From NCBI GenBank assembly GCA_947467625.1, contig CANIJN010000028.1, positions 1-33,965 on the forward strand: a stretch of DNA of 33,965 nucleotides. The letters are read 5' to 3'. Shown one piece after another: positions 1 to 7,870 of the stretch. The position numbers and the translations under genes are program-made. How positions within the stretch are numbered: the first letter of the stretch is position 1; each line of letters begins with the position of its first letter. The stretch comes from Opitutia bacterium. Lineage in GTDB: Bacteria > Verrucomicrobiota > Verrucomicrobiia > Opitutales > Opitutaceae. A model generated the notes under the pieces. That model was not told where the DNA came from. It was given only the letters and a program-made list of their open reading frames with translations, and did no database searches.

Positions 1-795
1 CATGAAGGCGTCGACGAGTACCTCGATGCCTTTTTCGCGGCACATGCGAGCGAGGTAGCCGATAGTTGGGACGGTAGGTGGCGAGCCGGCGGCGTAGCCA
101 TCGAGGGAAATGCCGTTGGGCACGACTTCGATGGTGGTGGGCGCGAGCCCGAGGCGGCGGGCCATGTAGTCGGCGTAACGGTGGCTCGGGGAGATGAGCG
201 CATCGGCTGCGGGGAGATGTTGTTTTAAGGCGGCCCAGCACTGGGCGCGGTAGGGCTCGGGCAGGCCGTCGAGAAACGAATCTTCGCCTTGAAAAAAAAC
301 GGCGACGGGCACGCCGAGCCTGCGTTTCAGCTCGGGCGTGAAGCCGACCAGCAAGGCGTTGGAAAGACACACGAGCTCGGGTTGCGCGATGCCGCCGAGC
401 CAGCCGAGGAGTTTGTCGAGCTCTTTGCGCAGCGGGCTGCTGGCGACGTTGAGCATCTCGACGGCCATCGCGCCGTGGGTGCGGGCCGAGGTCATGTGAC
501 TGTGGCGGGCGGCCCAGCGCAGGAGGCTGGTGGAATTGAGCAGCCGGTCGAAGGCGGCGGGCGTCTTGCGGAAGAACGGGATTTTCTGCTGAAGGAAGAC
601 GTTAATTCCGCCGAAAAAAACGGGGACTTTTTCGGCCCCGGCGAGTGTGGTCTCGTCGAGGGTCAGCGGCAGATACATCGGCGCGATGGTGACGTCGTGA
701 CCGGCGCGATGGAGTTCGCGGGCGAGGGCGTTGTCTCGCATGCAGGCGCCACAATAGTAGCTGCCGGTACCGGCGGTGAGGAAAACGATTTTCAC
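1..795 (-). CDS. Glycosyltransferase family 4 (GT-B fold), C-terminus cut by window edge
   Basis: The minus strand is open from a GTG at 795 to the window edge, giving 265 residues of a longer protein. The N-terminus (MKIVFLTAGTGSYYCGACMR) has the strand-loop of a GT-B N-terminal domain, here with a Cys-containing variant (C15, C18) seen in some family 4 enzymes. Near the break, VVPNGI followed by GYLARMCREKGIEVLVDAF is the standard start of the C-terminal nucleotide-sugar domain of GT4 enzymes. The catalytic E-x7-E region lies beyond the edge. GTG 795 is chosen because it overlaps the stop of the upstream chorismate-lyase-like gene by 4 bases (GTGA), which implies translational coupling. Donor and acceptor sugars cannot be read from the sequence. 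In this operon it could glycosylate a small molecule made by the neighbouring enzymes, which is inference. Confidence 0.85.
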   Translation of the reverse strand, partial: MKIVFLTAGTGSYYCGACMRDNALARELHRAGHDVTIAPMYLPLTLDETTLAGAEKVPVFFGGINVFLQQKIPFFRKTPAAFDRLLNSTSLLRWAARHSHMTSARTHGAMAVEMLNVASSPLRKELDKLLGWLGGIAQPELVCLSNALLVGFTPELKRRLGVPVAVFFQGEDSFLDGLPEPYRAQCWAALKQHLPAADALISPSHRYADYMARRLGLAPTTIEVVPNGISLDGYAAGSPPTVPTIGYLARMCREKGIEVLVDAFM

Positions 796-1349
796 GATAG
801 CGGCAGGATTTCGAGAATCCACGCGAGCGGCTCGCCCGATGGTTTCGCGAGGCAATTGAAGCGACCGCAACCCTGGTCGGCCGCCGGAGAAAGCAGTGGA
901 ATCGAGGGCAGCAGGGCGGTGGGCACCGTGAAAAAACCGAGCGGGGCGCTGACGAAAGGGATTTCGAACTGGTGCAAAATCGCGCCCAGTGGGGTGCGGC
1001 CGGCGGTGAGTTCCGCGCGTTGCGTCGTCGTGAACGCGGCGAGGGCCACGGCGAGTACGCCATATTCCACCACGCGGTCGGTGGCGGTGGTGCGGAGGTA
1101 AACTTCGCGCAGATAGTATTCTTCGGTGACCGCAACGTTCAGCACGTCGACGCGGAGTGCGCTGCCGTGAAAGTCGGCGAGCGTGGAGGTCATGTCGCGC
1201 CGATGATCGAGCAACCGTCGGGCGACGGCGGGCAGACTCGCGCCGGGGAGAGCGTGGAAGGCGTCGAGCGGGAGCCGGCAAGCATCGCGCATGAAACGCA
1301 CGAAGGCGGTCGGCAAAGCCTGAATGGCGGGGTGTTCCGTGGCTTCCAC
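792..1349 (-). CDS. Chorismate-lyase-like (UbiC/DUF98-type) protein
   Basis: A 185-residue protein, about the usual size of chorismate lyase (about 165), the enzyme that splits chorismate into 4-hydroxybenzoate and pyruvate. Three blocks match my recollection of E. coli UbiC in order: YYLREVYL at 78-85 (UbiC WLREILL, with its catalytic Arg), GRTPLG at 117-122 (UbiC GKTPLG), and SGEPLAWILEILP at 171-183 (UbiC SGKPLLLTELFLP, with its catalytic Glu). The presumed Arg81 and Glu180 are both kept. There is no signal peptide, so it should be cytosolic. It starts with GTG, 18 bases after the radical SAM stop, and overlaps the glycosyltransferase start by 4 bases. Similarity is remote over the middle of the protein, so another product or a related aryl-acid lyase is possible. 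Confidence 0.65.
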   Translation of the reverse strand: MEATEHPAIQALPTAFVRFMRDACRLPLDAFHALPGASLPAVARRLLDHRRDMTSTLADFHGSALRVDVLNVAVTEEYYLREVYLRTTATDRVVEYGVLAVALAAFTTTQRAELTAGRTPLGAILHQFEIPFVSAPLGFFTVPTALLPSIPLLSPAADQGCGRFNCLAKPSGEPLAWILEILPLS

Positions 1350-1367
1350 GAGCGAAAAACCGAGCGG

Positions 1368-2702
1368 TCAGACGATCTTGTTCGTGCGGTGCTGCGAGAG
1401 AAAAAACTCATGCAGCAGGGTGTCGACGCAAAGGAGGCCGTCGCGGGAAAGGCGGACGTGCGTGGAGTCGACCGTGAGGAAACCCTCGGAGGCCAAGTGG
1501 CCGAGCTGGGCGGCAAAACGCTGCGCGAGATCCACGCCAAATTTTTCCGAGAAATAACCGAGGACGACGCGGCCGAGCTTCATCTGGAGGATAAATTCGC
1601 GGATCATCAGTTCCTCGCGCGAGGTGCGGAAAGCGCGTTTGATGGGGCGCTGCCCCGCGTTGATCGCGGCGAGGTAGGGTTCGATCTCCGTGACATTTTG
1701 GTAGTGGACACCGGCGGCGTGGGAAAACGATGCGACGCCCAAGCCGATCAGGTCGGCCCCGGTCCACAACTCGTCGCGATAGACAAATTTGGTGCGCTGA
1801 GGGTTGAGCACCGCGGTGTAGCCGCTGGCGATGGTGTAGCCGGCGCTCTCGAGGGCAGCGAAGGCTTCTTTGACCCAGCGGCGTTTCGTCTGCCAATCGG
1901 CCACGGGCGCGACGAGTTTTCCCTCGGCCTTCATCTCTTTGTAGATGGTCGTGTTGTAGGGAATCTCCATCTGGTAAATCGTCACGCTGTCGGGCCGCAG
2001 CTTAATCGTCTCCTCGATGTTGCGCTGCCACAGCGCCTCGGTCTCCTCCAACATACCGGCGATCAGATCGATGTTGATCTGGGCGAAATTCTCAGCGCGG
2101 GCGCGCTCGTAGGCGGTAAAGACCTCGGCGGAGCGGTGCGCGCGGCCGTTGATTTGGAGTACGTGGTCGTCGAAGTGTTCGACGCCGAGGCTGAGGCGCG
2201 TGACGCCGACTTCTTTGATGGCGGTGAGTTTACCGGGATTGAGCGTGCCAGGCTCGGCTTCGAAGGCGACTTCCTCGGCGGCGTCCCACGGGAGGACGGC
2301 CTTGAGTTTGTCGGTGAGCTCGTGGAGCTGCTTGGCGGAGAGATAGGAAGGCGTGCCGCCGCCGAAGTAGACGAAGTGCGGTTTGCGGCCTCGGTAGAGT
2401 GGGCGCTCGGCGATGGACTTGAGTTCGGTGATCGTGCCTTCGAGGTAGGTCTGGATGTCTTGGGCATTCTTGTCGGTGTAGACGCGGAAGTAGCAGAAAT
2501 GGCAGCGCTTCCGGCAAAACGGAATGTGGTGATAGAGTCCAAGCTTCGCGCCGGGCGTGGGCTGGGAATCGAGGGCTTTCTCGACCTCGATTTTTTGGTC
2601 TTCGGACCAGAACGAGAACGGCGGGTAGTTCGAGATGAAGTAGTTGCCCGCGAGGGTGGAGCTTTTGACCGGGGCAGGAGGACTGGCGGGGGCGGCGTTC
2701 AT
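1368..2702 (-). CDS. HemN/HemW-like radical SAM protein
   Basis: A 444-residue protein starting MNAAPASPPAP. The radical SAM cluster motif is HIPFCRKRCHFCYF (C-x3-C-x2-C, binding a 4Fe-4S cluster and S-adenosylmethionine), followed by the SAM-contact motif YFGGGTPS. The C-terminal part, with MKLGRVVLGYFSEKFG and a following winged-helix-like stretch, matches the HemN C-terminal domain. The family includes oxygen-independent coproporphyrinogen III oxidase, the heme chaperone HemW and anaerobic heme-degrading ChuW/HutW. The aromatic residues after the third Cys (YFRVYTDKN) differ from the HemN/HemW forms I know, so the exact reaction is uncertain. The gene sits 43 bases after the propeller lipoprotein stop and 18 bases before the chorismate-lyase-like gene. 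The start is the only ATG in the gap. The upstream CTCCTCCT is not a Shine-Dalgarno sequence. Confidence 0.85.
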   Translation of the reverse strand: MNAAPASPPAPVKSSTLAGNYFISNYPPFSFWSEDQKIEVEKALDSQPTPGAKLGLYHHIPFCRKRCHFCYFRVYTDKNAQDIQTYLEGTITELKSIAERPLYRGRKPHFVYFGGGTPSYLSAKQLHELTDKLKAVLPWDAAEEVAFEAEPGTLNPGKLTAIKEVGVTRLSLGVEHFDDHVLQINGRAHRSAEVFTAYERARAENFAQINIDLIAGMLEETEALWQRNIEETIKLRPDSVTIYQMEIPYNTTIYKEMKAEGKLVAPVADWQTKRRWVKEAFAALESAGYTIASGYTAVLNPQRTKFVYRDELWTGADLIGLGVASFSHAAGVHYQNVTEIEPYLAAINAGQRPIKRAFRTSREELMIREFILQMKLGRVVLGYFSEKFGVDLAQRFAAQLGHLASEGFLTVDSTHVRLSRDGLLCVDTLLHEFFLSQHRTNKIV

Positions 2703-2745
2703 AGGAGGAGCGAGGGCGGTTTGACGCGGGTGAGAGACGAAGGAC

Positions 2746-4023
2746 TCAGGGTTTCGGGAGGGCGCGGGAACGAAGGGCAAAGACCGTGCCTTTTTCGCCA
2801 CCGACGACCATGTGTTGCCCGCCGAACGAGGGTGAAGCAACCAACGATTCACCGAGGTCGAGTTGCCAGAGTTCGGCGCCATCGGCGAGGTTGGCGGCGT
2901 AGAGGCGACCGTCGGCGGAGCCGAAGACGACGCCGTCGGTAAACACGATGGGCGAGCCTTCGACGCGGCCGCCGGTCTTGAAGGTCCACGCCGCTTTGCC
3001 AGTGGCGCGGTCGATGGCGTGGAGGTGTTTGTCGCGCGAGCCAATGAGGACGAGGCGGTCGTTAATGGCCGGGGCGCTCATGAAGGGCAGGGCGCGGTCT
3101 TCGTAGGTCCAGGCGACTTTGCCGCCGACGACGTCGAAGGCGACGGTCTGATTGGCGTAGTTGCCGCAGAACGCCATGGTCCCGAAGGTGCCGATCGACG
3201 CGGGAATTTGCGCATCGGTTTGGATTTTATGAACGAGCTTGCCGTCCTTGAGGTTGACGACGTGGAGCTGGGAGTCGCAGCCGCCGAAGACGAGGAAGCG
3301 GCCATCGACGACCGCGGGAGAGCCGTTGATGTAGTCGTCGGTTTTGTAACTCCAGACGAGTTTACCGTCGGCGGCGGCGAGGACGCGCGTCGTGCCATCG
3401 TAGCCGTTGAGGAGAATCCAGTCGGCCCCGGGTGTGGCGGAGTCGGCGGGGGCTTTGATCACGACGGCTCCGGCGCTAATTTTATCCTCGCTGGCGAACT
3501 GCCATGCTTCCTTGCCGGTGTCGGCGGAGAGCGCGTAGAGGCGACCGTCGTTGGAGGCGAGAAAGACTTTGCCGGCGGCGACGGCGGGGGCGGCAGTGAT
3601 GGCATCCTTGGTGGGAAATTCCCAGAGCTGCTGGCCGGAGTCGGCGGACAGGCAATGGAGGGTGCCCTTACCGGTGCCGACGTACACCCGACCGCCGACG
3701 AGGGAGGCTTCAGCGGTGATCGGGCCCGAGGCGGCGAAGGTCCAGGCGATGACCGGATCGCGCGGCAACGTGGTGGCGACGTTGCCGCTGAGGGACGGGC
3801 CGCCGCGGGTCATGGGCCAAGAGATTTCGGGAGCGGCGGGTTTGGACGGAGATTTTTTGGCGAGGTCGGAAGCTGAGCGTTCGCCGCACCCGGTGAATGA
3901 CAGGATTAACCACAGACCGAAAACGAAGGGTAACCCGCCGCGTGAGCGGCGGGATGGGAGGTGATCCGGCCGCCGAATACTCCCTGCACTCACGCGTAGG
4001 GCGACATCAGATGACCGCGGCAT
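2746..4023 (-). CDS. PQQ-type beta-propeller lipoprotein
   Basis: About 425 residues from the ATG at 4023, which overlaps the alcohol dehydrogenase 3' end by 17 bases. A long basic N-region is followed by a hydrophobic core and the lipobox LSFTGC, so it should be a lipoprotein. The mature part begins with the WPMTRGGPSLSG motif and runs through repeated blades such as GRVYVGTGKGTLHCLSADSG and GRLYALSADTGKEAWQF. These are the W-containing PQQ/BamB-like repeats of an 8-bladed propeller. Such proteins act in the periplasm or at the outer membrane, and many do not bind PQQ. GTG at 3993 is an alternative start that would shorten the unusual N-region. An 8-bp hairpin at 3934-3953 lies inside the signal-peptide coding sequence. 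It is the third propeller of the cluster. Confidence 0.82.
   Translation of the reverse strand: MPRSSDVALRVSAGSIRRPDHLPSRRSRGGLPFVFGLWLILSFTGCGERSASDLAKKSPSKPAAPEISWPMTRGGPSLSGNVATTLPRDPVIAWTFAASGPITAEASLVGGRVYVGTGKGTLHCLSADSGQQLWEFPTKDAITAAPAVAAGKVFLASNDGRLYALSADTGKEAWQFASEDKISAGAVVIKAPADSATPGADWILLNGYDGTTRVLAAADGKLVWSYKTDDYINGSPAVVDGRFLVFGGCDSQLHVVNLKDGKLVHKIQTDAQIPASIGTFGTMAFCGNYANQTVAFDVVGGKVAWTYEDRALPFMSAPAINDRLVLIGSRDKHLHAIDRATGKAAWTFKTGGRVEGSPIVFTDGVVFGSADGRLYAANLADGAELWQLDLGESLVASPSFGGQHMVVGGEKGTVFALRSRALPKP
3934..3953. other. Perfect 8-bp GC hairpin inside a signal-peptide region
   Basis: cccgccgc-gtga-gcggcggg forms an 8-bp stem with a 4-base loop. It lies 54 bases past the alcohol dehydrogenase stop on the minus strand and has no T-run, so it does not look like a complete intrinsic terminator. 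It falls in the codons just before the hydrophobic core of the propeller lipoprotein and could slow translation or partly attenuate transcription between the two genes. Confidence 0.4.
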
Positions 4024-5185
4024 GGGGGGGAAACGCACGCTGATAGAGTGAGACGAAGTCGGCGGCGTGCAACGCGCGTGGATTAAATTTTCCGGTCCAC
4101 TGCCGCGTCGCATCATCGGCGAGCACCGCGAAATCCATCGTCGCGGCATCGAGCGGGGGCAACGCGCTGTGGGCAACGATGTCAGTGACCCAGTCGATCA
4201 AGGGGAGCGCAGTCGTGCCGGTGGCGTGGAGGAGTGATTCCAGATGGGCGTAGATGACGGCGGCGGCGGGATCGGTCGCGTTGAACTGCATGACCGCGGG
4301 CAGCATGTGGGCGACGGCGTGACCGTGTACGACGCCGTGGCGCGCGGTGAGCGGATTGGCCGAAGCGTGGGCGGCGCCGAGCATGCTATTTTCAATGGCG
4401 AGTCCGGCGAACGCGGCGCCGAGGAGCATGTGGCTGCGGTCGGCGTCGGTGGGCTGGCCGGTGACGACGCGGGAGATGGCGGAGGACAAATGGCGAAACG
4501 CGGCCTCGGCATACAGCGAAGAGACGGCGTTGCGTTTCGTGCAGACGGCGGATTCGAGGGCGTGTGAGAGCGCGTCGAGGCCGGACAGCGTCGCGGTGGC
4601 ACGCGGAAGGGTGGCGGTGAGTTCGGGATCGAGGATCGCGATCCGGGGGAGGACTTGGGGGGCGCCGCAGGCCATTTTCTCGTGGGAGCCGTCGCGACTG
4701 ATGAGCGTGTAGGACTGGGTCTCGCTGCCGGTGCCGGCGGTGGTGGGAATGGCGATGAGTGGTAGCAGCGGCTTCGTAGCTTTGCCGTAGCCGTGGTAAT
4801 CGTGCATGACGCCCCCGTTGGTGAGGAGAACGTTGGCGGCTTTCGCGGTGTCGAGGCTGCTGCCGCCACCGAGGGCGACGAAACAATCGAACGGTTGCGC
4901 GCGAGCGGCGGTGACGCAAGTGGCGGCGTCGGCTTCGGTGGGATTTTCGCGAGATTCGGCGAAGACCGTGACGGGGAGGCCGGCGGAGACGAGGAGGGCG
5001 CGGGCACGCTCGACGTAGCCGGCGCGGGCGAGACCGGGATCGGTCACGAGAAATACGGAGGTCCCGCCGACCTCACGCACGCAAGCGGCCAATTCACGCA
5101 GCGCCCCGGGACCAAAGACGAGCTTGGGTGCGGGGCGGGAGGCGAATGAGCCGATTGCGGAATCGGAAATCTTGAAATCGGTCAT
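4007..5185 (-). CDS. Iron-containing (group III) alcohol dehydrogenase
   Basis: A 392-residue NAD(P)-dependent dehydrogenase, the normal length for the family. The N-terminal nucleotide-binding part has KLVFGPGALREL, GGGSSLDTAKA and IPTTAGTGSE, all family signatures. The metal-binding C-terminal half keeps the expected ligands: Asp and His in GLDALSHALES, then His in NSMLGAAHASANPL and HGVVHGHAVAHMLP. These enzymes interconvert alcohols and aldehydes (or reduce lactaldehyde, butyraldehyde or succinate semialdehyde) in the cytosol. The gene follows the aldehyde-dehydrogenase-fold gene after 74 bases, so the two probably act in sequence, the alcohol dehydrogenase reducing the aldehyde or oxidising the alcohol. 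A G7 tract (C7 on the coding strand) sits near the 3' end, directly before the next ATG. The substrate cannot be deduced. Confidence 0.92.
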   Translation of the reverse strand: MTDFKISDSAIGSFASRPAPKLVFGPGALRELAACVREVGGTSVFLVTDPGLARAGYVERARALLVSAGLPVTVFAESRENPTEADAATCVTAARAQPFDCFVALGGGSSLDTAKAANVLLTNGGVMHDYHGYGKATKPLLPLIAIPTTAGTGSETQSYTLISRDGSHEKMACGAPQVLPRIAILDPELTATLPRATATLSGLDALSHALESAVCTKRNAVSSLYAEAAFRHLSSAISRVVTGQPTDADRSHMLLGAAFAGLAIENSMLGAAHASANPLTARHGVVHGHAVAHMLPAVMQFNATDPAAAVIYAHLESLLHATGTTALPLIDWVTDIVAHSALPPLDAATMDFAVLADDATRQWTGKFNPRALHAADFVSLYQRAFPPHAAVI

Positions 5186-5259
5186 CAGGAATCGGGAGTT
5201 TCAGAATTTGAAGATCGCCGATTTTAGATGATCGATAAGGGATTTCACGGTTTCTGGGG

Positions 5260-6696
5260 TTAGACCGCGACGAGATCTCCCTGGAGAGCGCGGCGGCGGT
5301 AGAGGAACTCGAAGAGGTTGCCCTCGTGCGGTTGTTCCCATTGCACGCGCATCGTGGAGTAAGGCCCGAGATTGAGGCGCTCGATGTTGGTGCTCGTCAT
5401 GAGATCGATGCTCCACGCTTGGTCGCGGGTGAAGGCCGAGACGACGAGCGACTCGCCGATTTGGCCGATCATTTTTGCCTGGGGAACCTGGAGCACGCTC
5501 GCGAAGGGGAAGCCATACTCGGTGTTGGCGAGCGGGTGGTTGAGGTCGTCGCAGACGATGAGGGTGGGGCGCAGAAACGTTTGGCCGTGCATTTCGACGA
5601 GGCGCGGGCCGTTGCGGTATTTCGCGGTAAGATCGATCGCACCGGGCACGGCGAGAAGTTCGTTGAGACGCTCGTCGATGGCCTTCGCGGATTTCGGATT
5701 GGCGAAACTGCAGAGGACGGCGTCGGGGTGATCCCGCGGCAGCGGTTCGATCGCGGCAAGTTTGCGGGCGAGCGCGTTGGCGAGCGTGTCGCGGTTATTA
5801 CTGATCAGGACGGAGGAGCAGTTGATGCAACTGCGGCCGCCATTTGCGGCGATCGAGTTGACGATGACGTCGAGGTGTTTCGGCCAGTCTGCAGCGAAAT
5901 CGTCGCCGATGACAATTTTGCTGCGACCGGAACCGTGGACGTTGATGTGGCGGTAGGGCGCGTATTTTTTCAGCGTGGCGTCGCTGCCGAACGCGATGGC
6001 TCGGCCGGTGCCGAAGAGGAGGGTGTCGCCGCCGTCGTGAGTGGTCGGATAAAAACCGAAGGCTTCGCGGGGGAAGCCGGCGGCGATCATCGCTTGGATG
6101 AGGCGGAAGGGAGTGAGGGGATCTTCGCGGCCGGGTTTCAGCACGACGGGAATTTTCATCACGAGTGCGGGTAGCCAGAGTGAGTTGACGCCGGGGGAAT
6201 TGCTCGGGAGGAGCACGCCGAGGCTGTTGGTCTCGGCGAAGAAATTTACATCGAGGCCGTTTTGGCGAACGAAGCCGCGGTCGAAGAGCTCGAGGGGCAT
6301 GCCGCGCGTGAGGCCGGAGATCACGGCGCGGATGTTGGACATCGCGGCGTGGACCTTGCCCATGTTGGAGCGCGCGAGGCTGTGCGGAAGACCGGTGAGT
6401 TGCGAAAGGGCGACCGCGTAGTCGTCGGGGCTTTGGAGGCGGTCGTCGTCGCCCCATGGGAGCTTGCCGTGGAGGAAGAGCTCGGCGGCTTTTTCCATGT
6501 AGCCGACAAGGGTCTCGCACGGGATCGCGCGCAGGGCTTCGCCGGATTTGGCGAGTTGTTGGAGGTCGCGACGGATGAGGCCGGAATTGGCGACGCTGAT
6601 TTCGAGCGGCTGGCCGGAGACGTTGAACTGAATTTTGTCGAGACTCCGGTAGGTCTGGCCGAGGCGGAGGACGGGAATGTGGATGGACGAAGTCAT
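5260..6696 (-). CDS. Aldehyde-dehydrogenase-fold protein, probably acylating (acyl reductase type)
   Basis: A 478-residue protein of the aldehyde dehydrogenase superfamily. The N-terminal cofactor domain shows VLLPSNSPGVNSLW and VVLKPGREDPLTPF, and the catalytic loop is GGRSCINCSS with Cys290 as the expected nucleophile. At the site where oxidising aldehyde dehydrogenases carry the ELGGK motif with the general-base Glu, this protein has VHGSGRSKIVIG, so the base is missing. Loss of that Glu is typical of CoA-acylating dehydrogenases and LuxC-type acyl reductases, which reduce an acyl thioester to an aldehyde. Together with the AMP-forming ligase upstream and the alcohol dehydrogenase downstream, it probably forms the middle step of an acid-to-alcohol route. 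The start ATG at 6696 lacks a Shine-Dalgarno sequence. A palindromic repeat separates it from the ligase. Confidence 0.85.
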   Translation of the reverse strand: MTSSIHIPVLRLGQTYRSLDKIQFNVSGQPLEISVANSGLIRRDLQQLAKSGEALRAIPCETLVGYMEKAAELFLHGKLPWGDDDRLQSPDDYAVALSQLTGLPHSLARSNMGKVHAAMSNIRAVISGLTRGMPLELFDRGFVRQNGLDVNFFAETNSLGVLLPSNSPGVNSLWLPALVMKIPVVLKPGREDPLTPFRLIQAMIAAGFPREAFGFYPTTHDGGDTLLFGTGRAIAFGSDATLKKYAPYRHINVHGSGRSKIVIGDDFAADWPKHLDVIVNSIAANGGRSCINCSSVLISNNRDTLANALARKLAAIEPLPRDHPDAVLCSFANPKSAKAIDERLNELLAVPGAIDLTAKYRNGPRLVEMHGQTFLRPTLIVCDDLNHPLANTEYGFPFASVLQVPQAKMIGQIGESLVVSAFTRDQAWSIDLMTSTNIERLNLGPYSTMRVQWEQPHEGNLFEFLYRRRALQGDLVAV

Positions 6697-6719
6697 GGCG
6701 GTGTGGGTCGGTTCGCAGG

Positions 6720-6773
6720 GTAGGGACCGCTCTCCTAGCGGTCTGCGCGGACGACTCGGAGAGCCGTCCCTAC
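6720..6773. repeat. REP-like palindromic element between ligase and dehydrogenase genes
   Basis: A 54-base element is framed by the inverted ends gtagggac and gtccctac. Inside, gaccgct-ctcct-agcggtc is a 7-bp hairpin, and ggacg...cgtcc forms a second arm. The whole can fold as a cloverleaf-like structure on either strand. One end lies 2 bases after the ligase stop codon. The composite architecture is that of interspersed REP/BIME elements, and I believe similar GTAGGGAC-ended palindromes are common in Opitutus-like genomes, but I cannot count copies here. It may protect or terminate the upstream mRNA segment. Confidence 0.7.
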
Positions 6774-6775
6774 CT

Positions 6776-7849
6776 TCAATAAACGCCCTCGATAATCGTT
6801 TTGGTGAGGGACTGGAAGGGCCGGACGTCGCCGACGCCGTCCCAAGGGAATTCGCTGCACGGGGGGCGGCGGATAGCCTCGTCGCGTTCGAGGAAGCGGG
6901 GGACGAAAAACTCCTTCGTCATGGTGGTGAGTTCCACGCGGCCATACTCACCGTAGTTCACGAGCTCGGTCGGATTATCGGGATTGACGATCCGGAGCGT
7001 GGCGCGCGGCTGGGGCGCGTAGTAGGTGAGGCTGTAGTTGTCGGCCTTCGTGAGCTTCTTCGAAATCGCGAGACCCATGAGAGTGTTGCCGTAGGTGGGA
7101 GCGAAGTTGATTTTGTTTTCCAAGACCTCCTCGACGACGAAGCGGACGTATTGCGGGGTCATTGTGGTGCCGCCGACGAAGACGCCTTTGAGGCCGGCCT
7201 TCACGAGCGACATGCGCTCGGCGAGATTTTCGAGGAGGCGCGGGGTCGTGAACATGTTCGTGATCTTGCGGTGGCGCAGGATCGTGGCGGCCTGGTCGAT
7301 GACGTGCTCCTGATATTTTCGGGCCATGGCCATCTCGCCGGTGCCGATGAGGCGCTTCACGAAGCGCGGGTCGAGGTCCACGAAGTAGCAGGAGTCGCCG
7401 CGGTAGTTGGCGAGATGCTCCACGGCGAGGCGCAGACGCCGCGGGCCCGTGGGGCCGACCATGAGCCAATTGCCCTTCGGGAAAAAGTCGGGGCCGTAGT
7501 GGTCGCTGTATTCCTCGTAGTCGGTCTTGTAGTCGTCCCAGCCGACGCGTTGTTTGGGCATGCCGGTGGTGCCGCCCGTCTCAAAGACATTGTAGGGGCG
7601 CTTGGCGTAGGCCTTGGGGACGAAGCGCTCGGGCTGCTCGGTGCGCAGCACGTCGTCGTCGAAGTGCGAGAATTTCTTCGCGATGTCGGCGAAGCACTTG
7701 ATTTCCTTGCGCGGATCCCAGCCGGCGGTCTTGGCCCATTTGAGCCAGTAGTCGCAGCCGGTGGCGGGCGAGAAATGCCACGCGATCATTTTGCGCGTCC
7801 AGCTGTCGAGGGCGGATTGGGCTTGGGCGGGGGTGAGTGTGCTGCTCAT
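6776..7849 (-). CDS. Short AMP-forming acyl ligase (phenylacetate-CoA ligase/LuxE-like)
   Basis: A 357-residue adenylate-forming enzyme. The phosphate-binding loop is FETGGTTGMPKQR (GGTTGMPK at 92-99), the A5-like motif is PTYGNT at 252-256, and VGDVRPF near 339-344 resembles the A7 region. The protein ends about 15 residues later, so it lacks the C-terminal swivel domain and the A10 catalytic Lys found in full phenylacetate-CoA ligases (about 430 residues). LuxE acyl-protein synthetases have a similar compact length. It should activate a carboxylic acid as an acyl adenylate, then hand it to CoA, a protein Cys or directly to the dehydrogenase encoded next. ATG 7849 is preferred: an in-frame extension to 7975 would run through an 18-base tandem repeat. 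Confidence 0.8.
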   Translation of the reverse strand: MSSTLTPAQAQSALDSWTRKMIAWHFSPATGCDYWLKWAKTAGWDPRKEIKCFADIAKKFSHFDDDVLRTEQPERFVPKAYAKRPYNVFETGGTTGMPKQRVGWDDYKTDYEEYSDHYGPDFFPKGNWLMVGPTGPRRLRLAVEHLANYRGDSCYFVDLDPRFVKRLIGTGEMAMARKYQEHVIDQAATILRHRKITNMFTTPRLLENLAERMSLVKAGLKGVFVGGTTMTPQYVRFVVEEVLENKINFAPTYGNTLMGLAISKKLTKADNYSLTYYAPQPRATLRIVNPDNPTELVNYGEYGRVELTTMTKEFFVPRFLERDEAIRRPPCSEFPWDGVGDVRPFQSLTKTIIEGVY

Positions 7850-7870
7850 GAGGGCGAAGGGAGTGAAAAG

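Noticed and set aside
972-2942. A 656-codon plus-strand open frame opposite the radical SAM and chorismate-lyase-like genes
   Set aside because: It is antisense to genes with clear family motifs, and its Gly/Glu/Asp-rich low-complexity composition is that of a GC-rich shadow frame.
2703-3044. N-terminal extension of the radical SAM protein up to 3044
   Set aside because: It lies inside the propeller lipoprotein coding region in another frame, and the Ser/Pro-rich sequence has no conserved feature.
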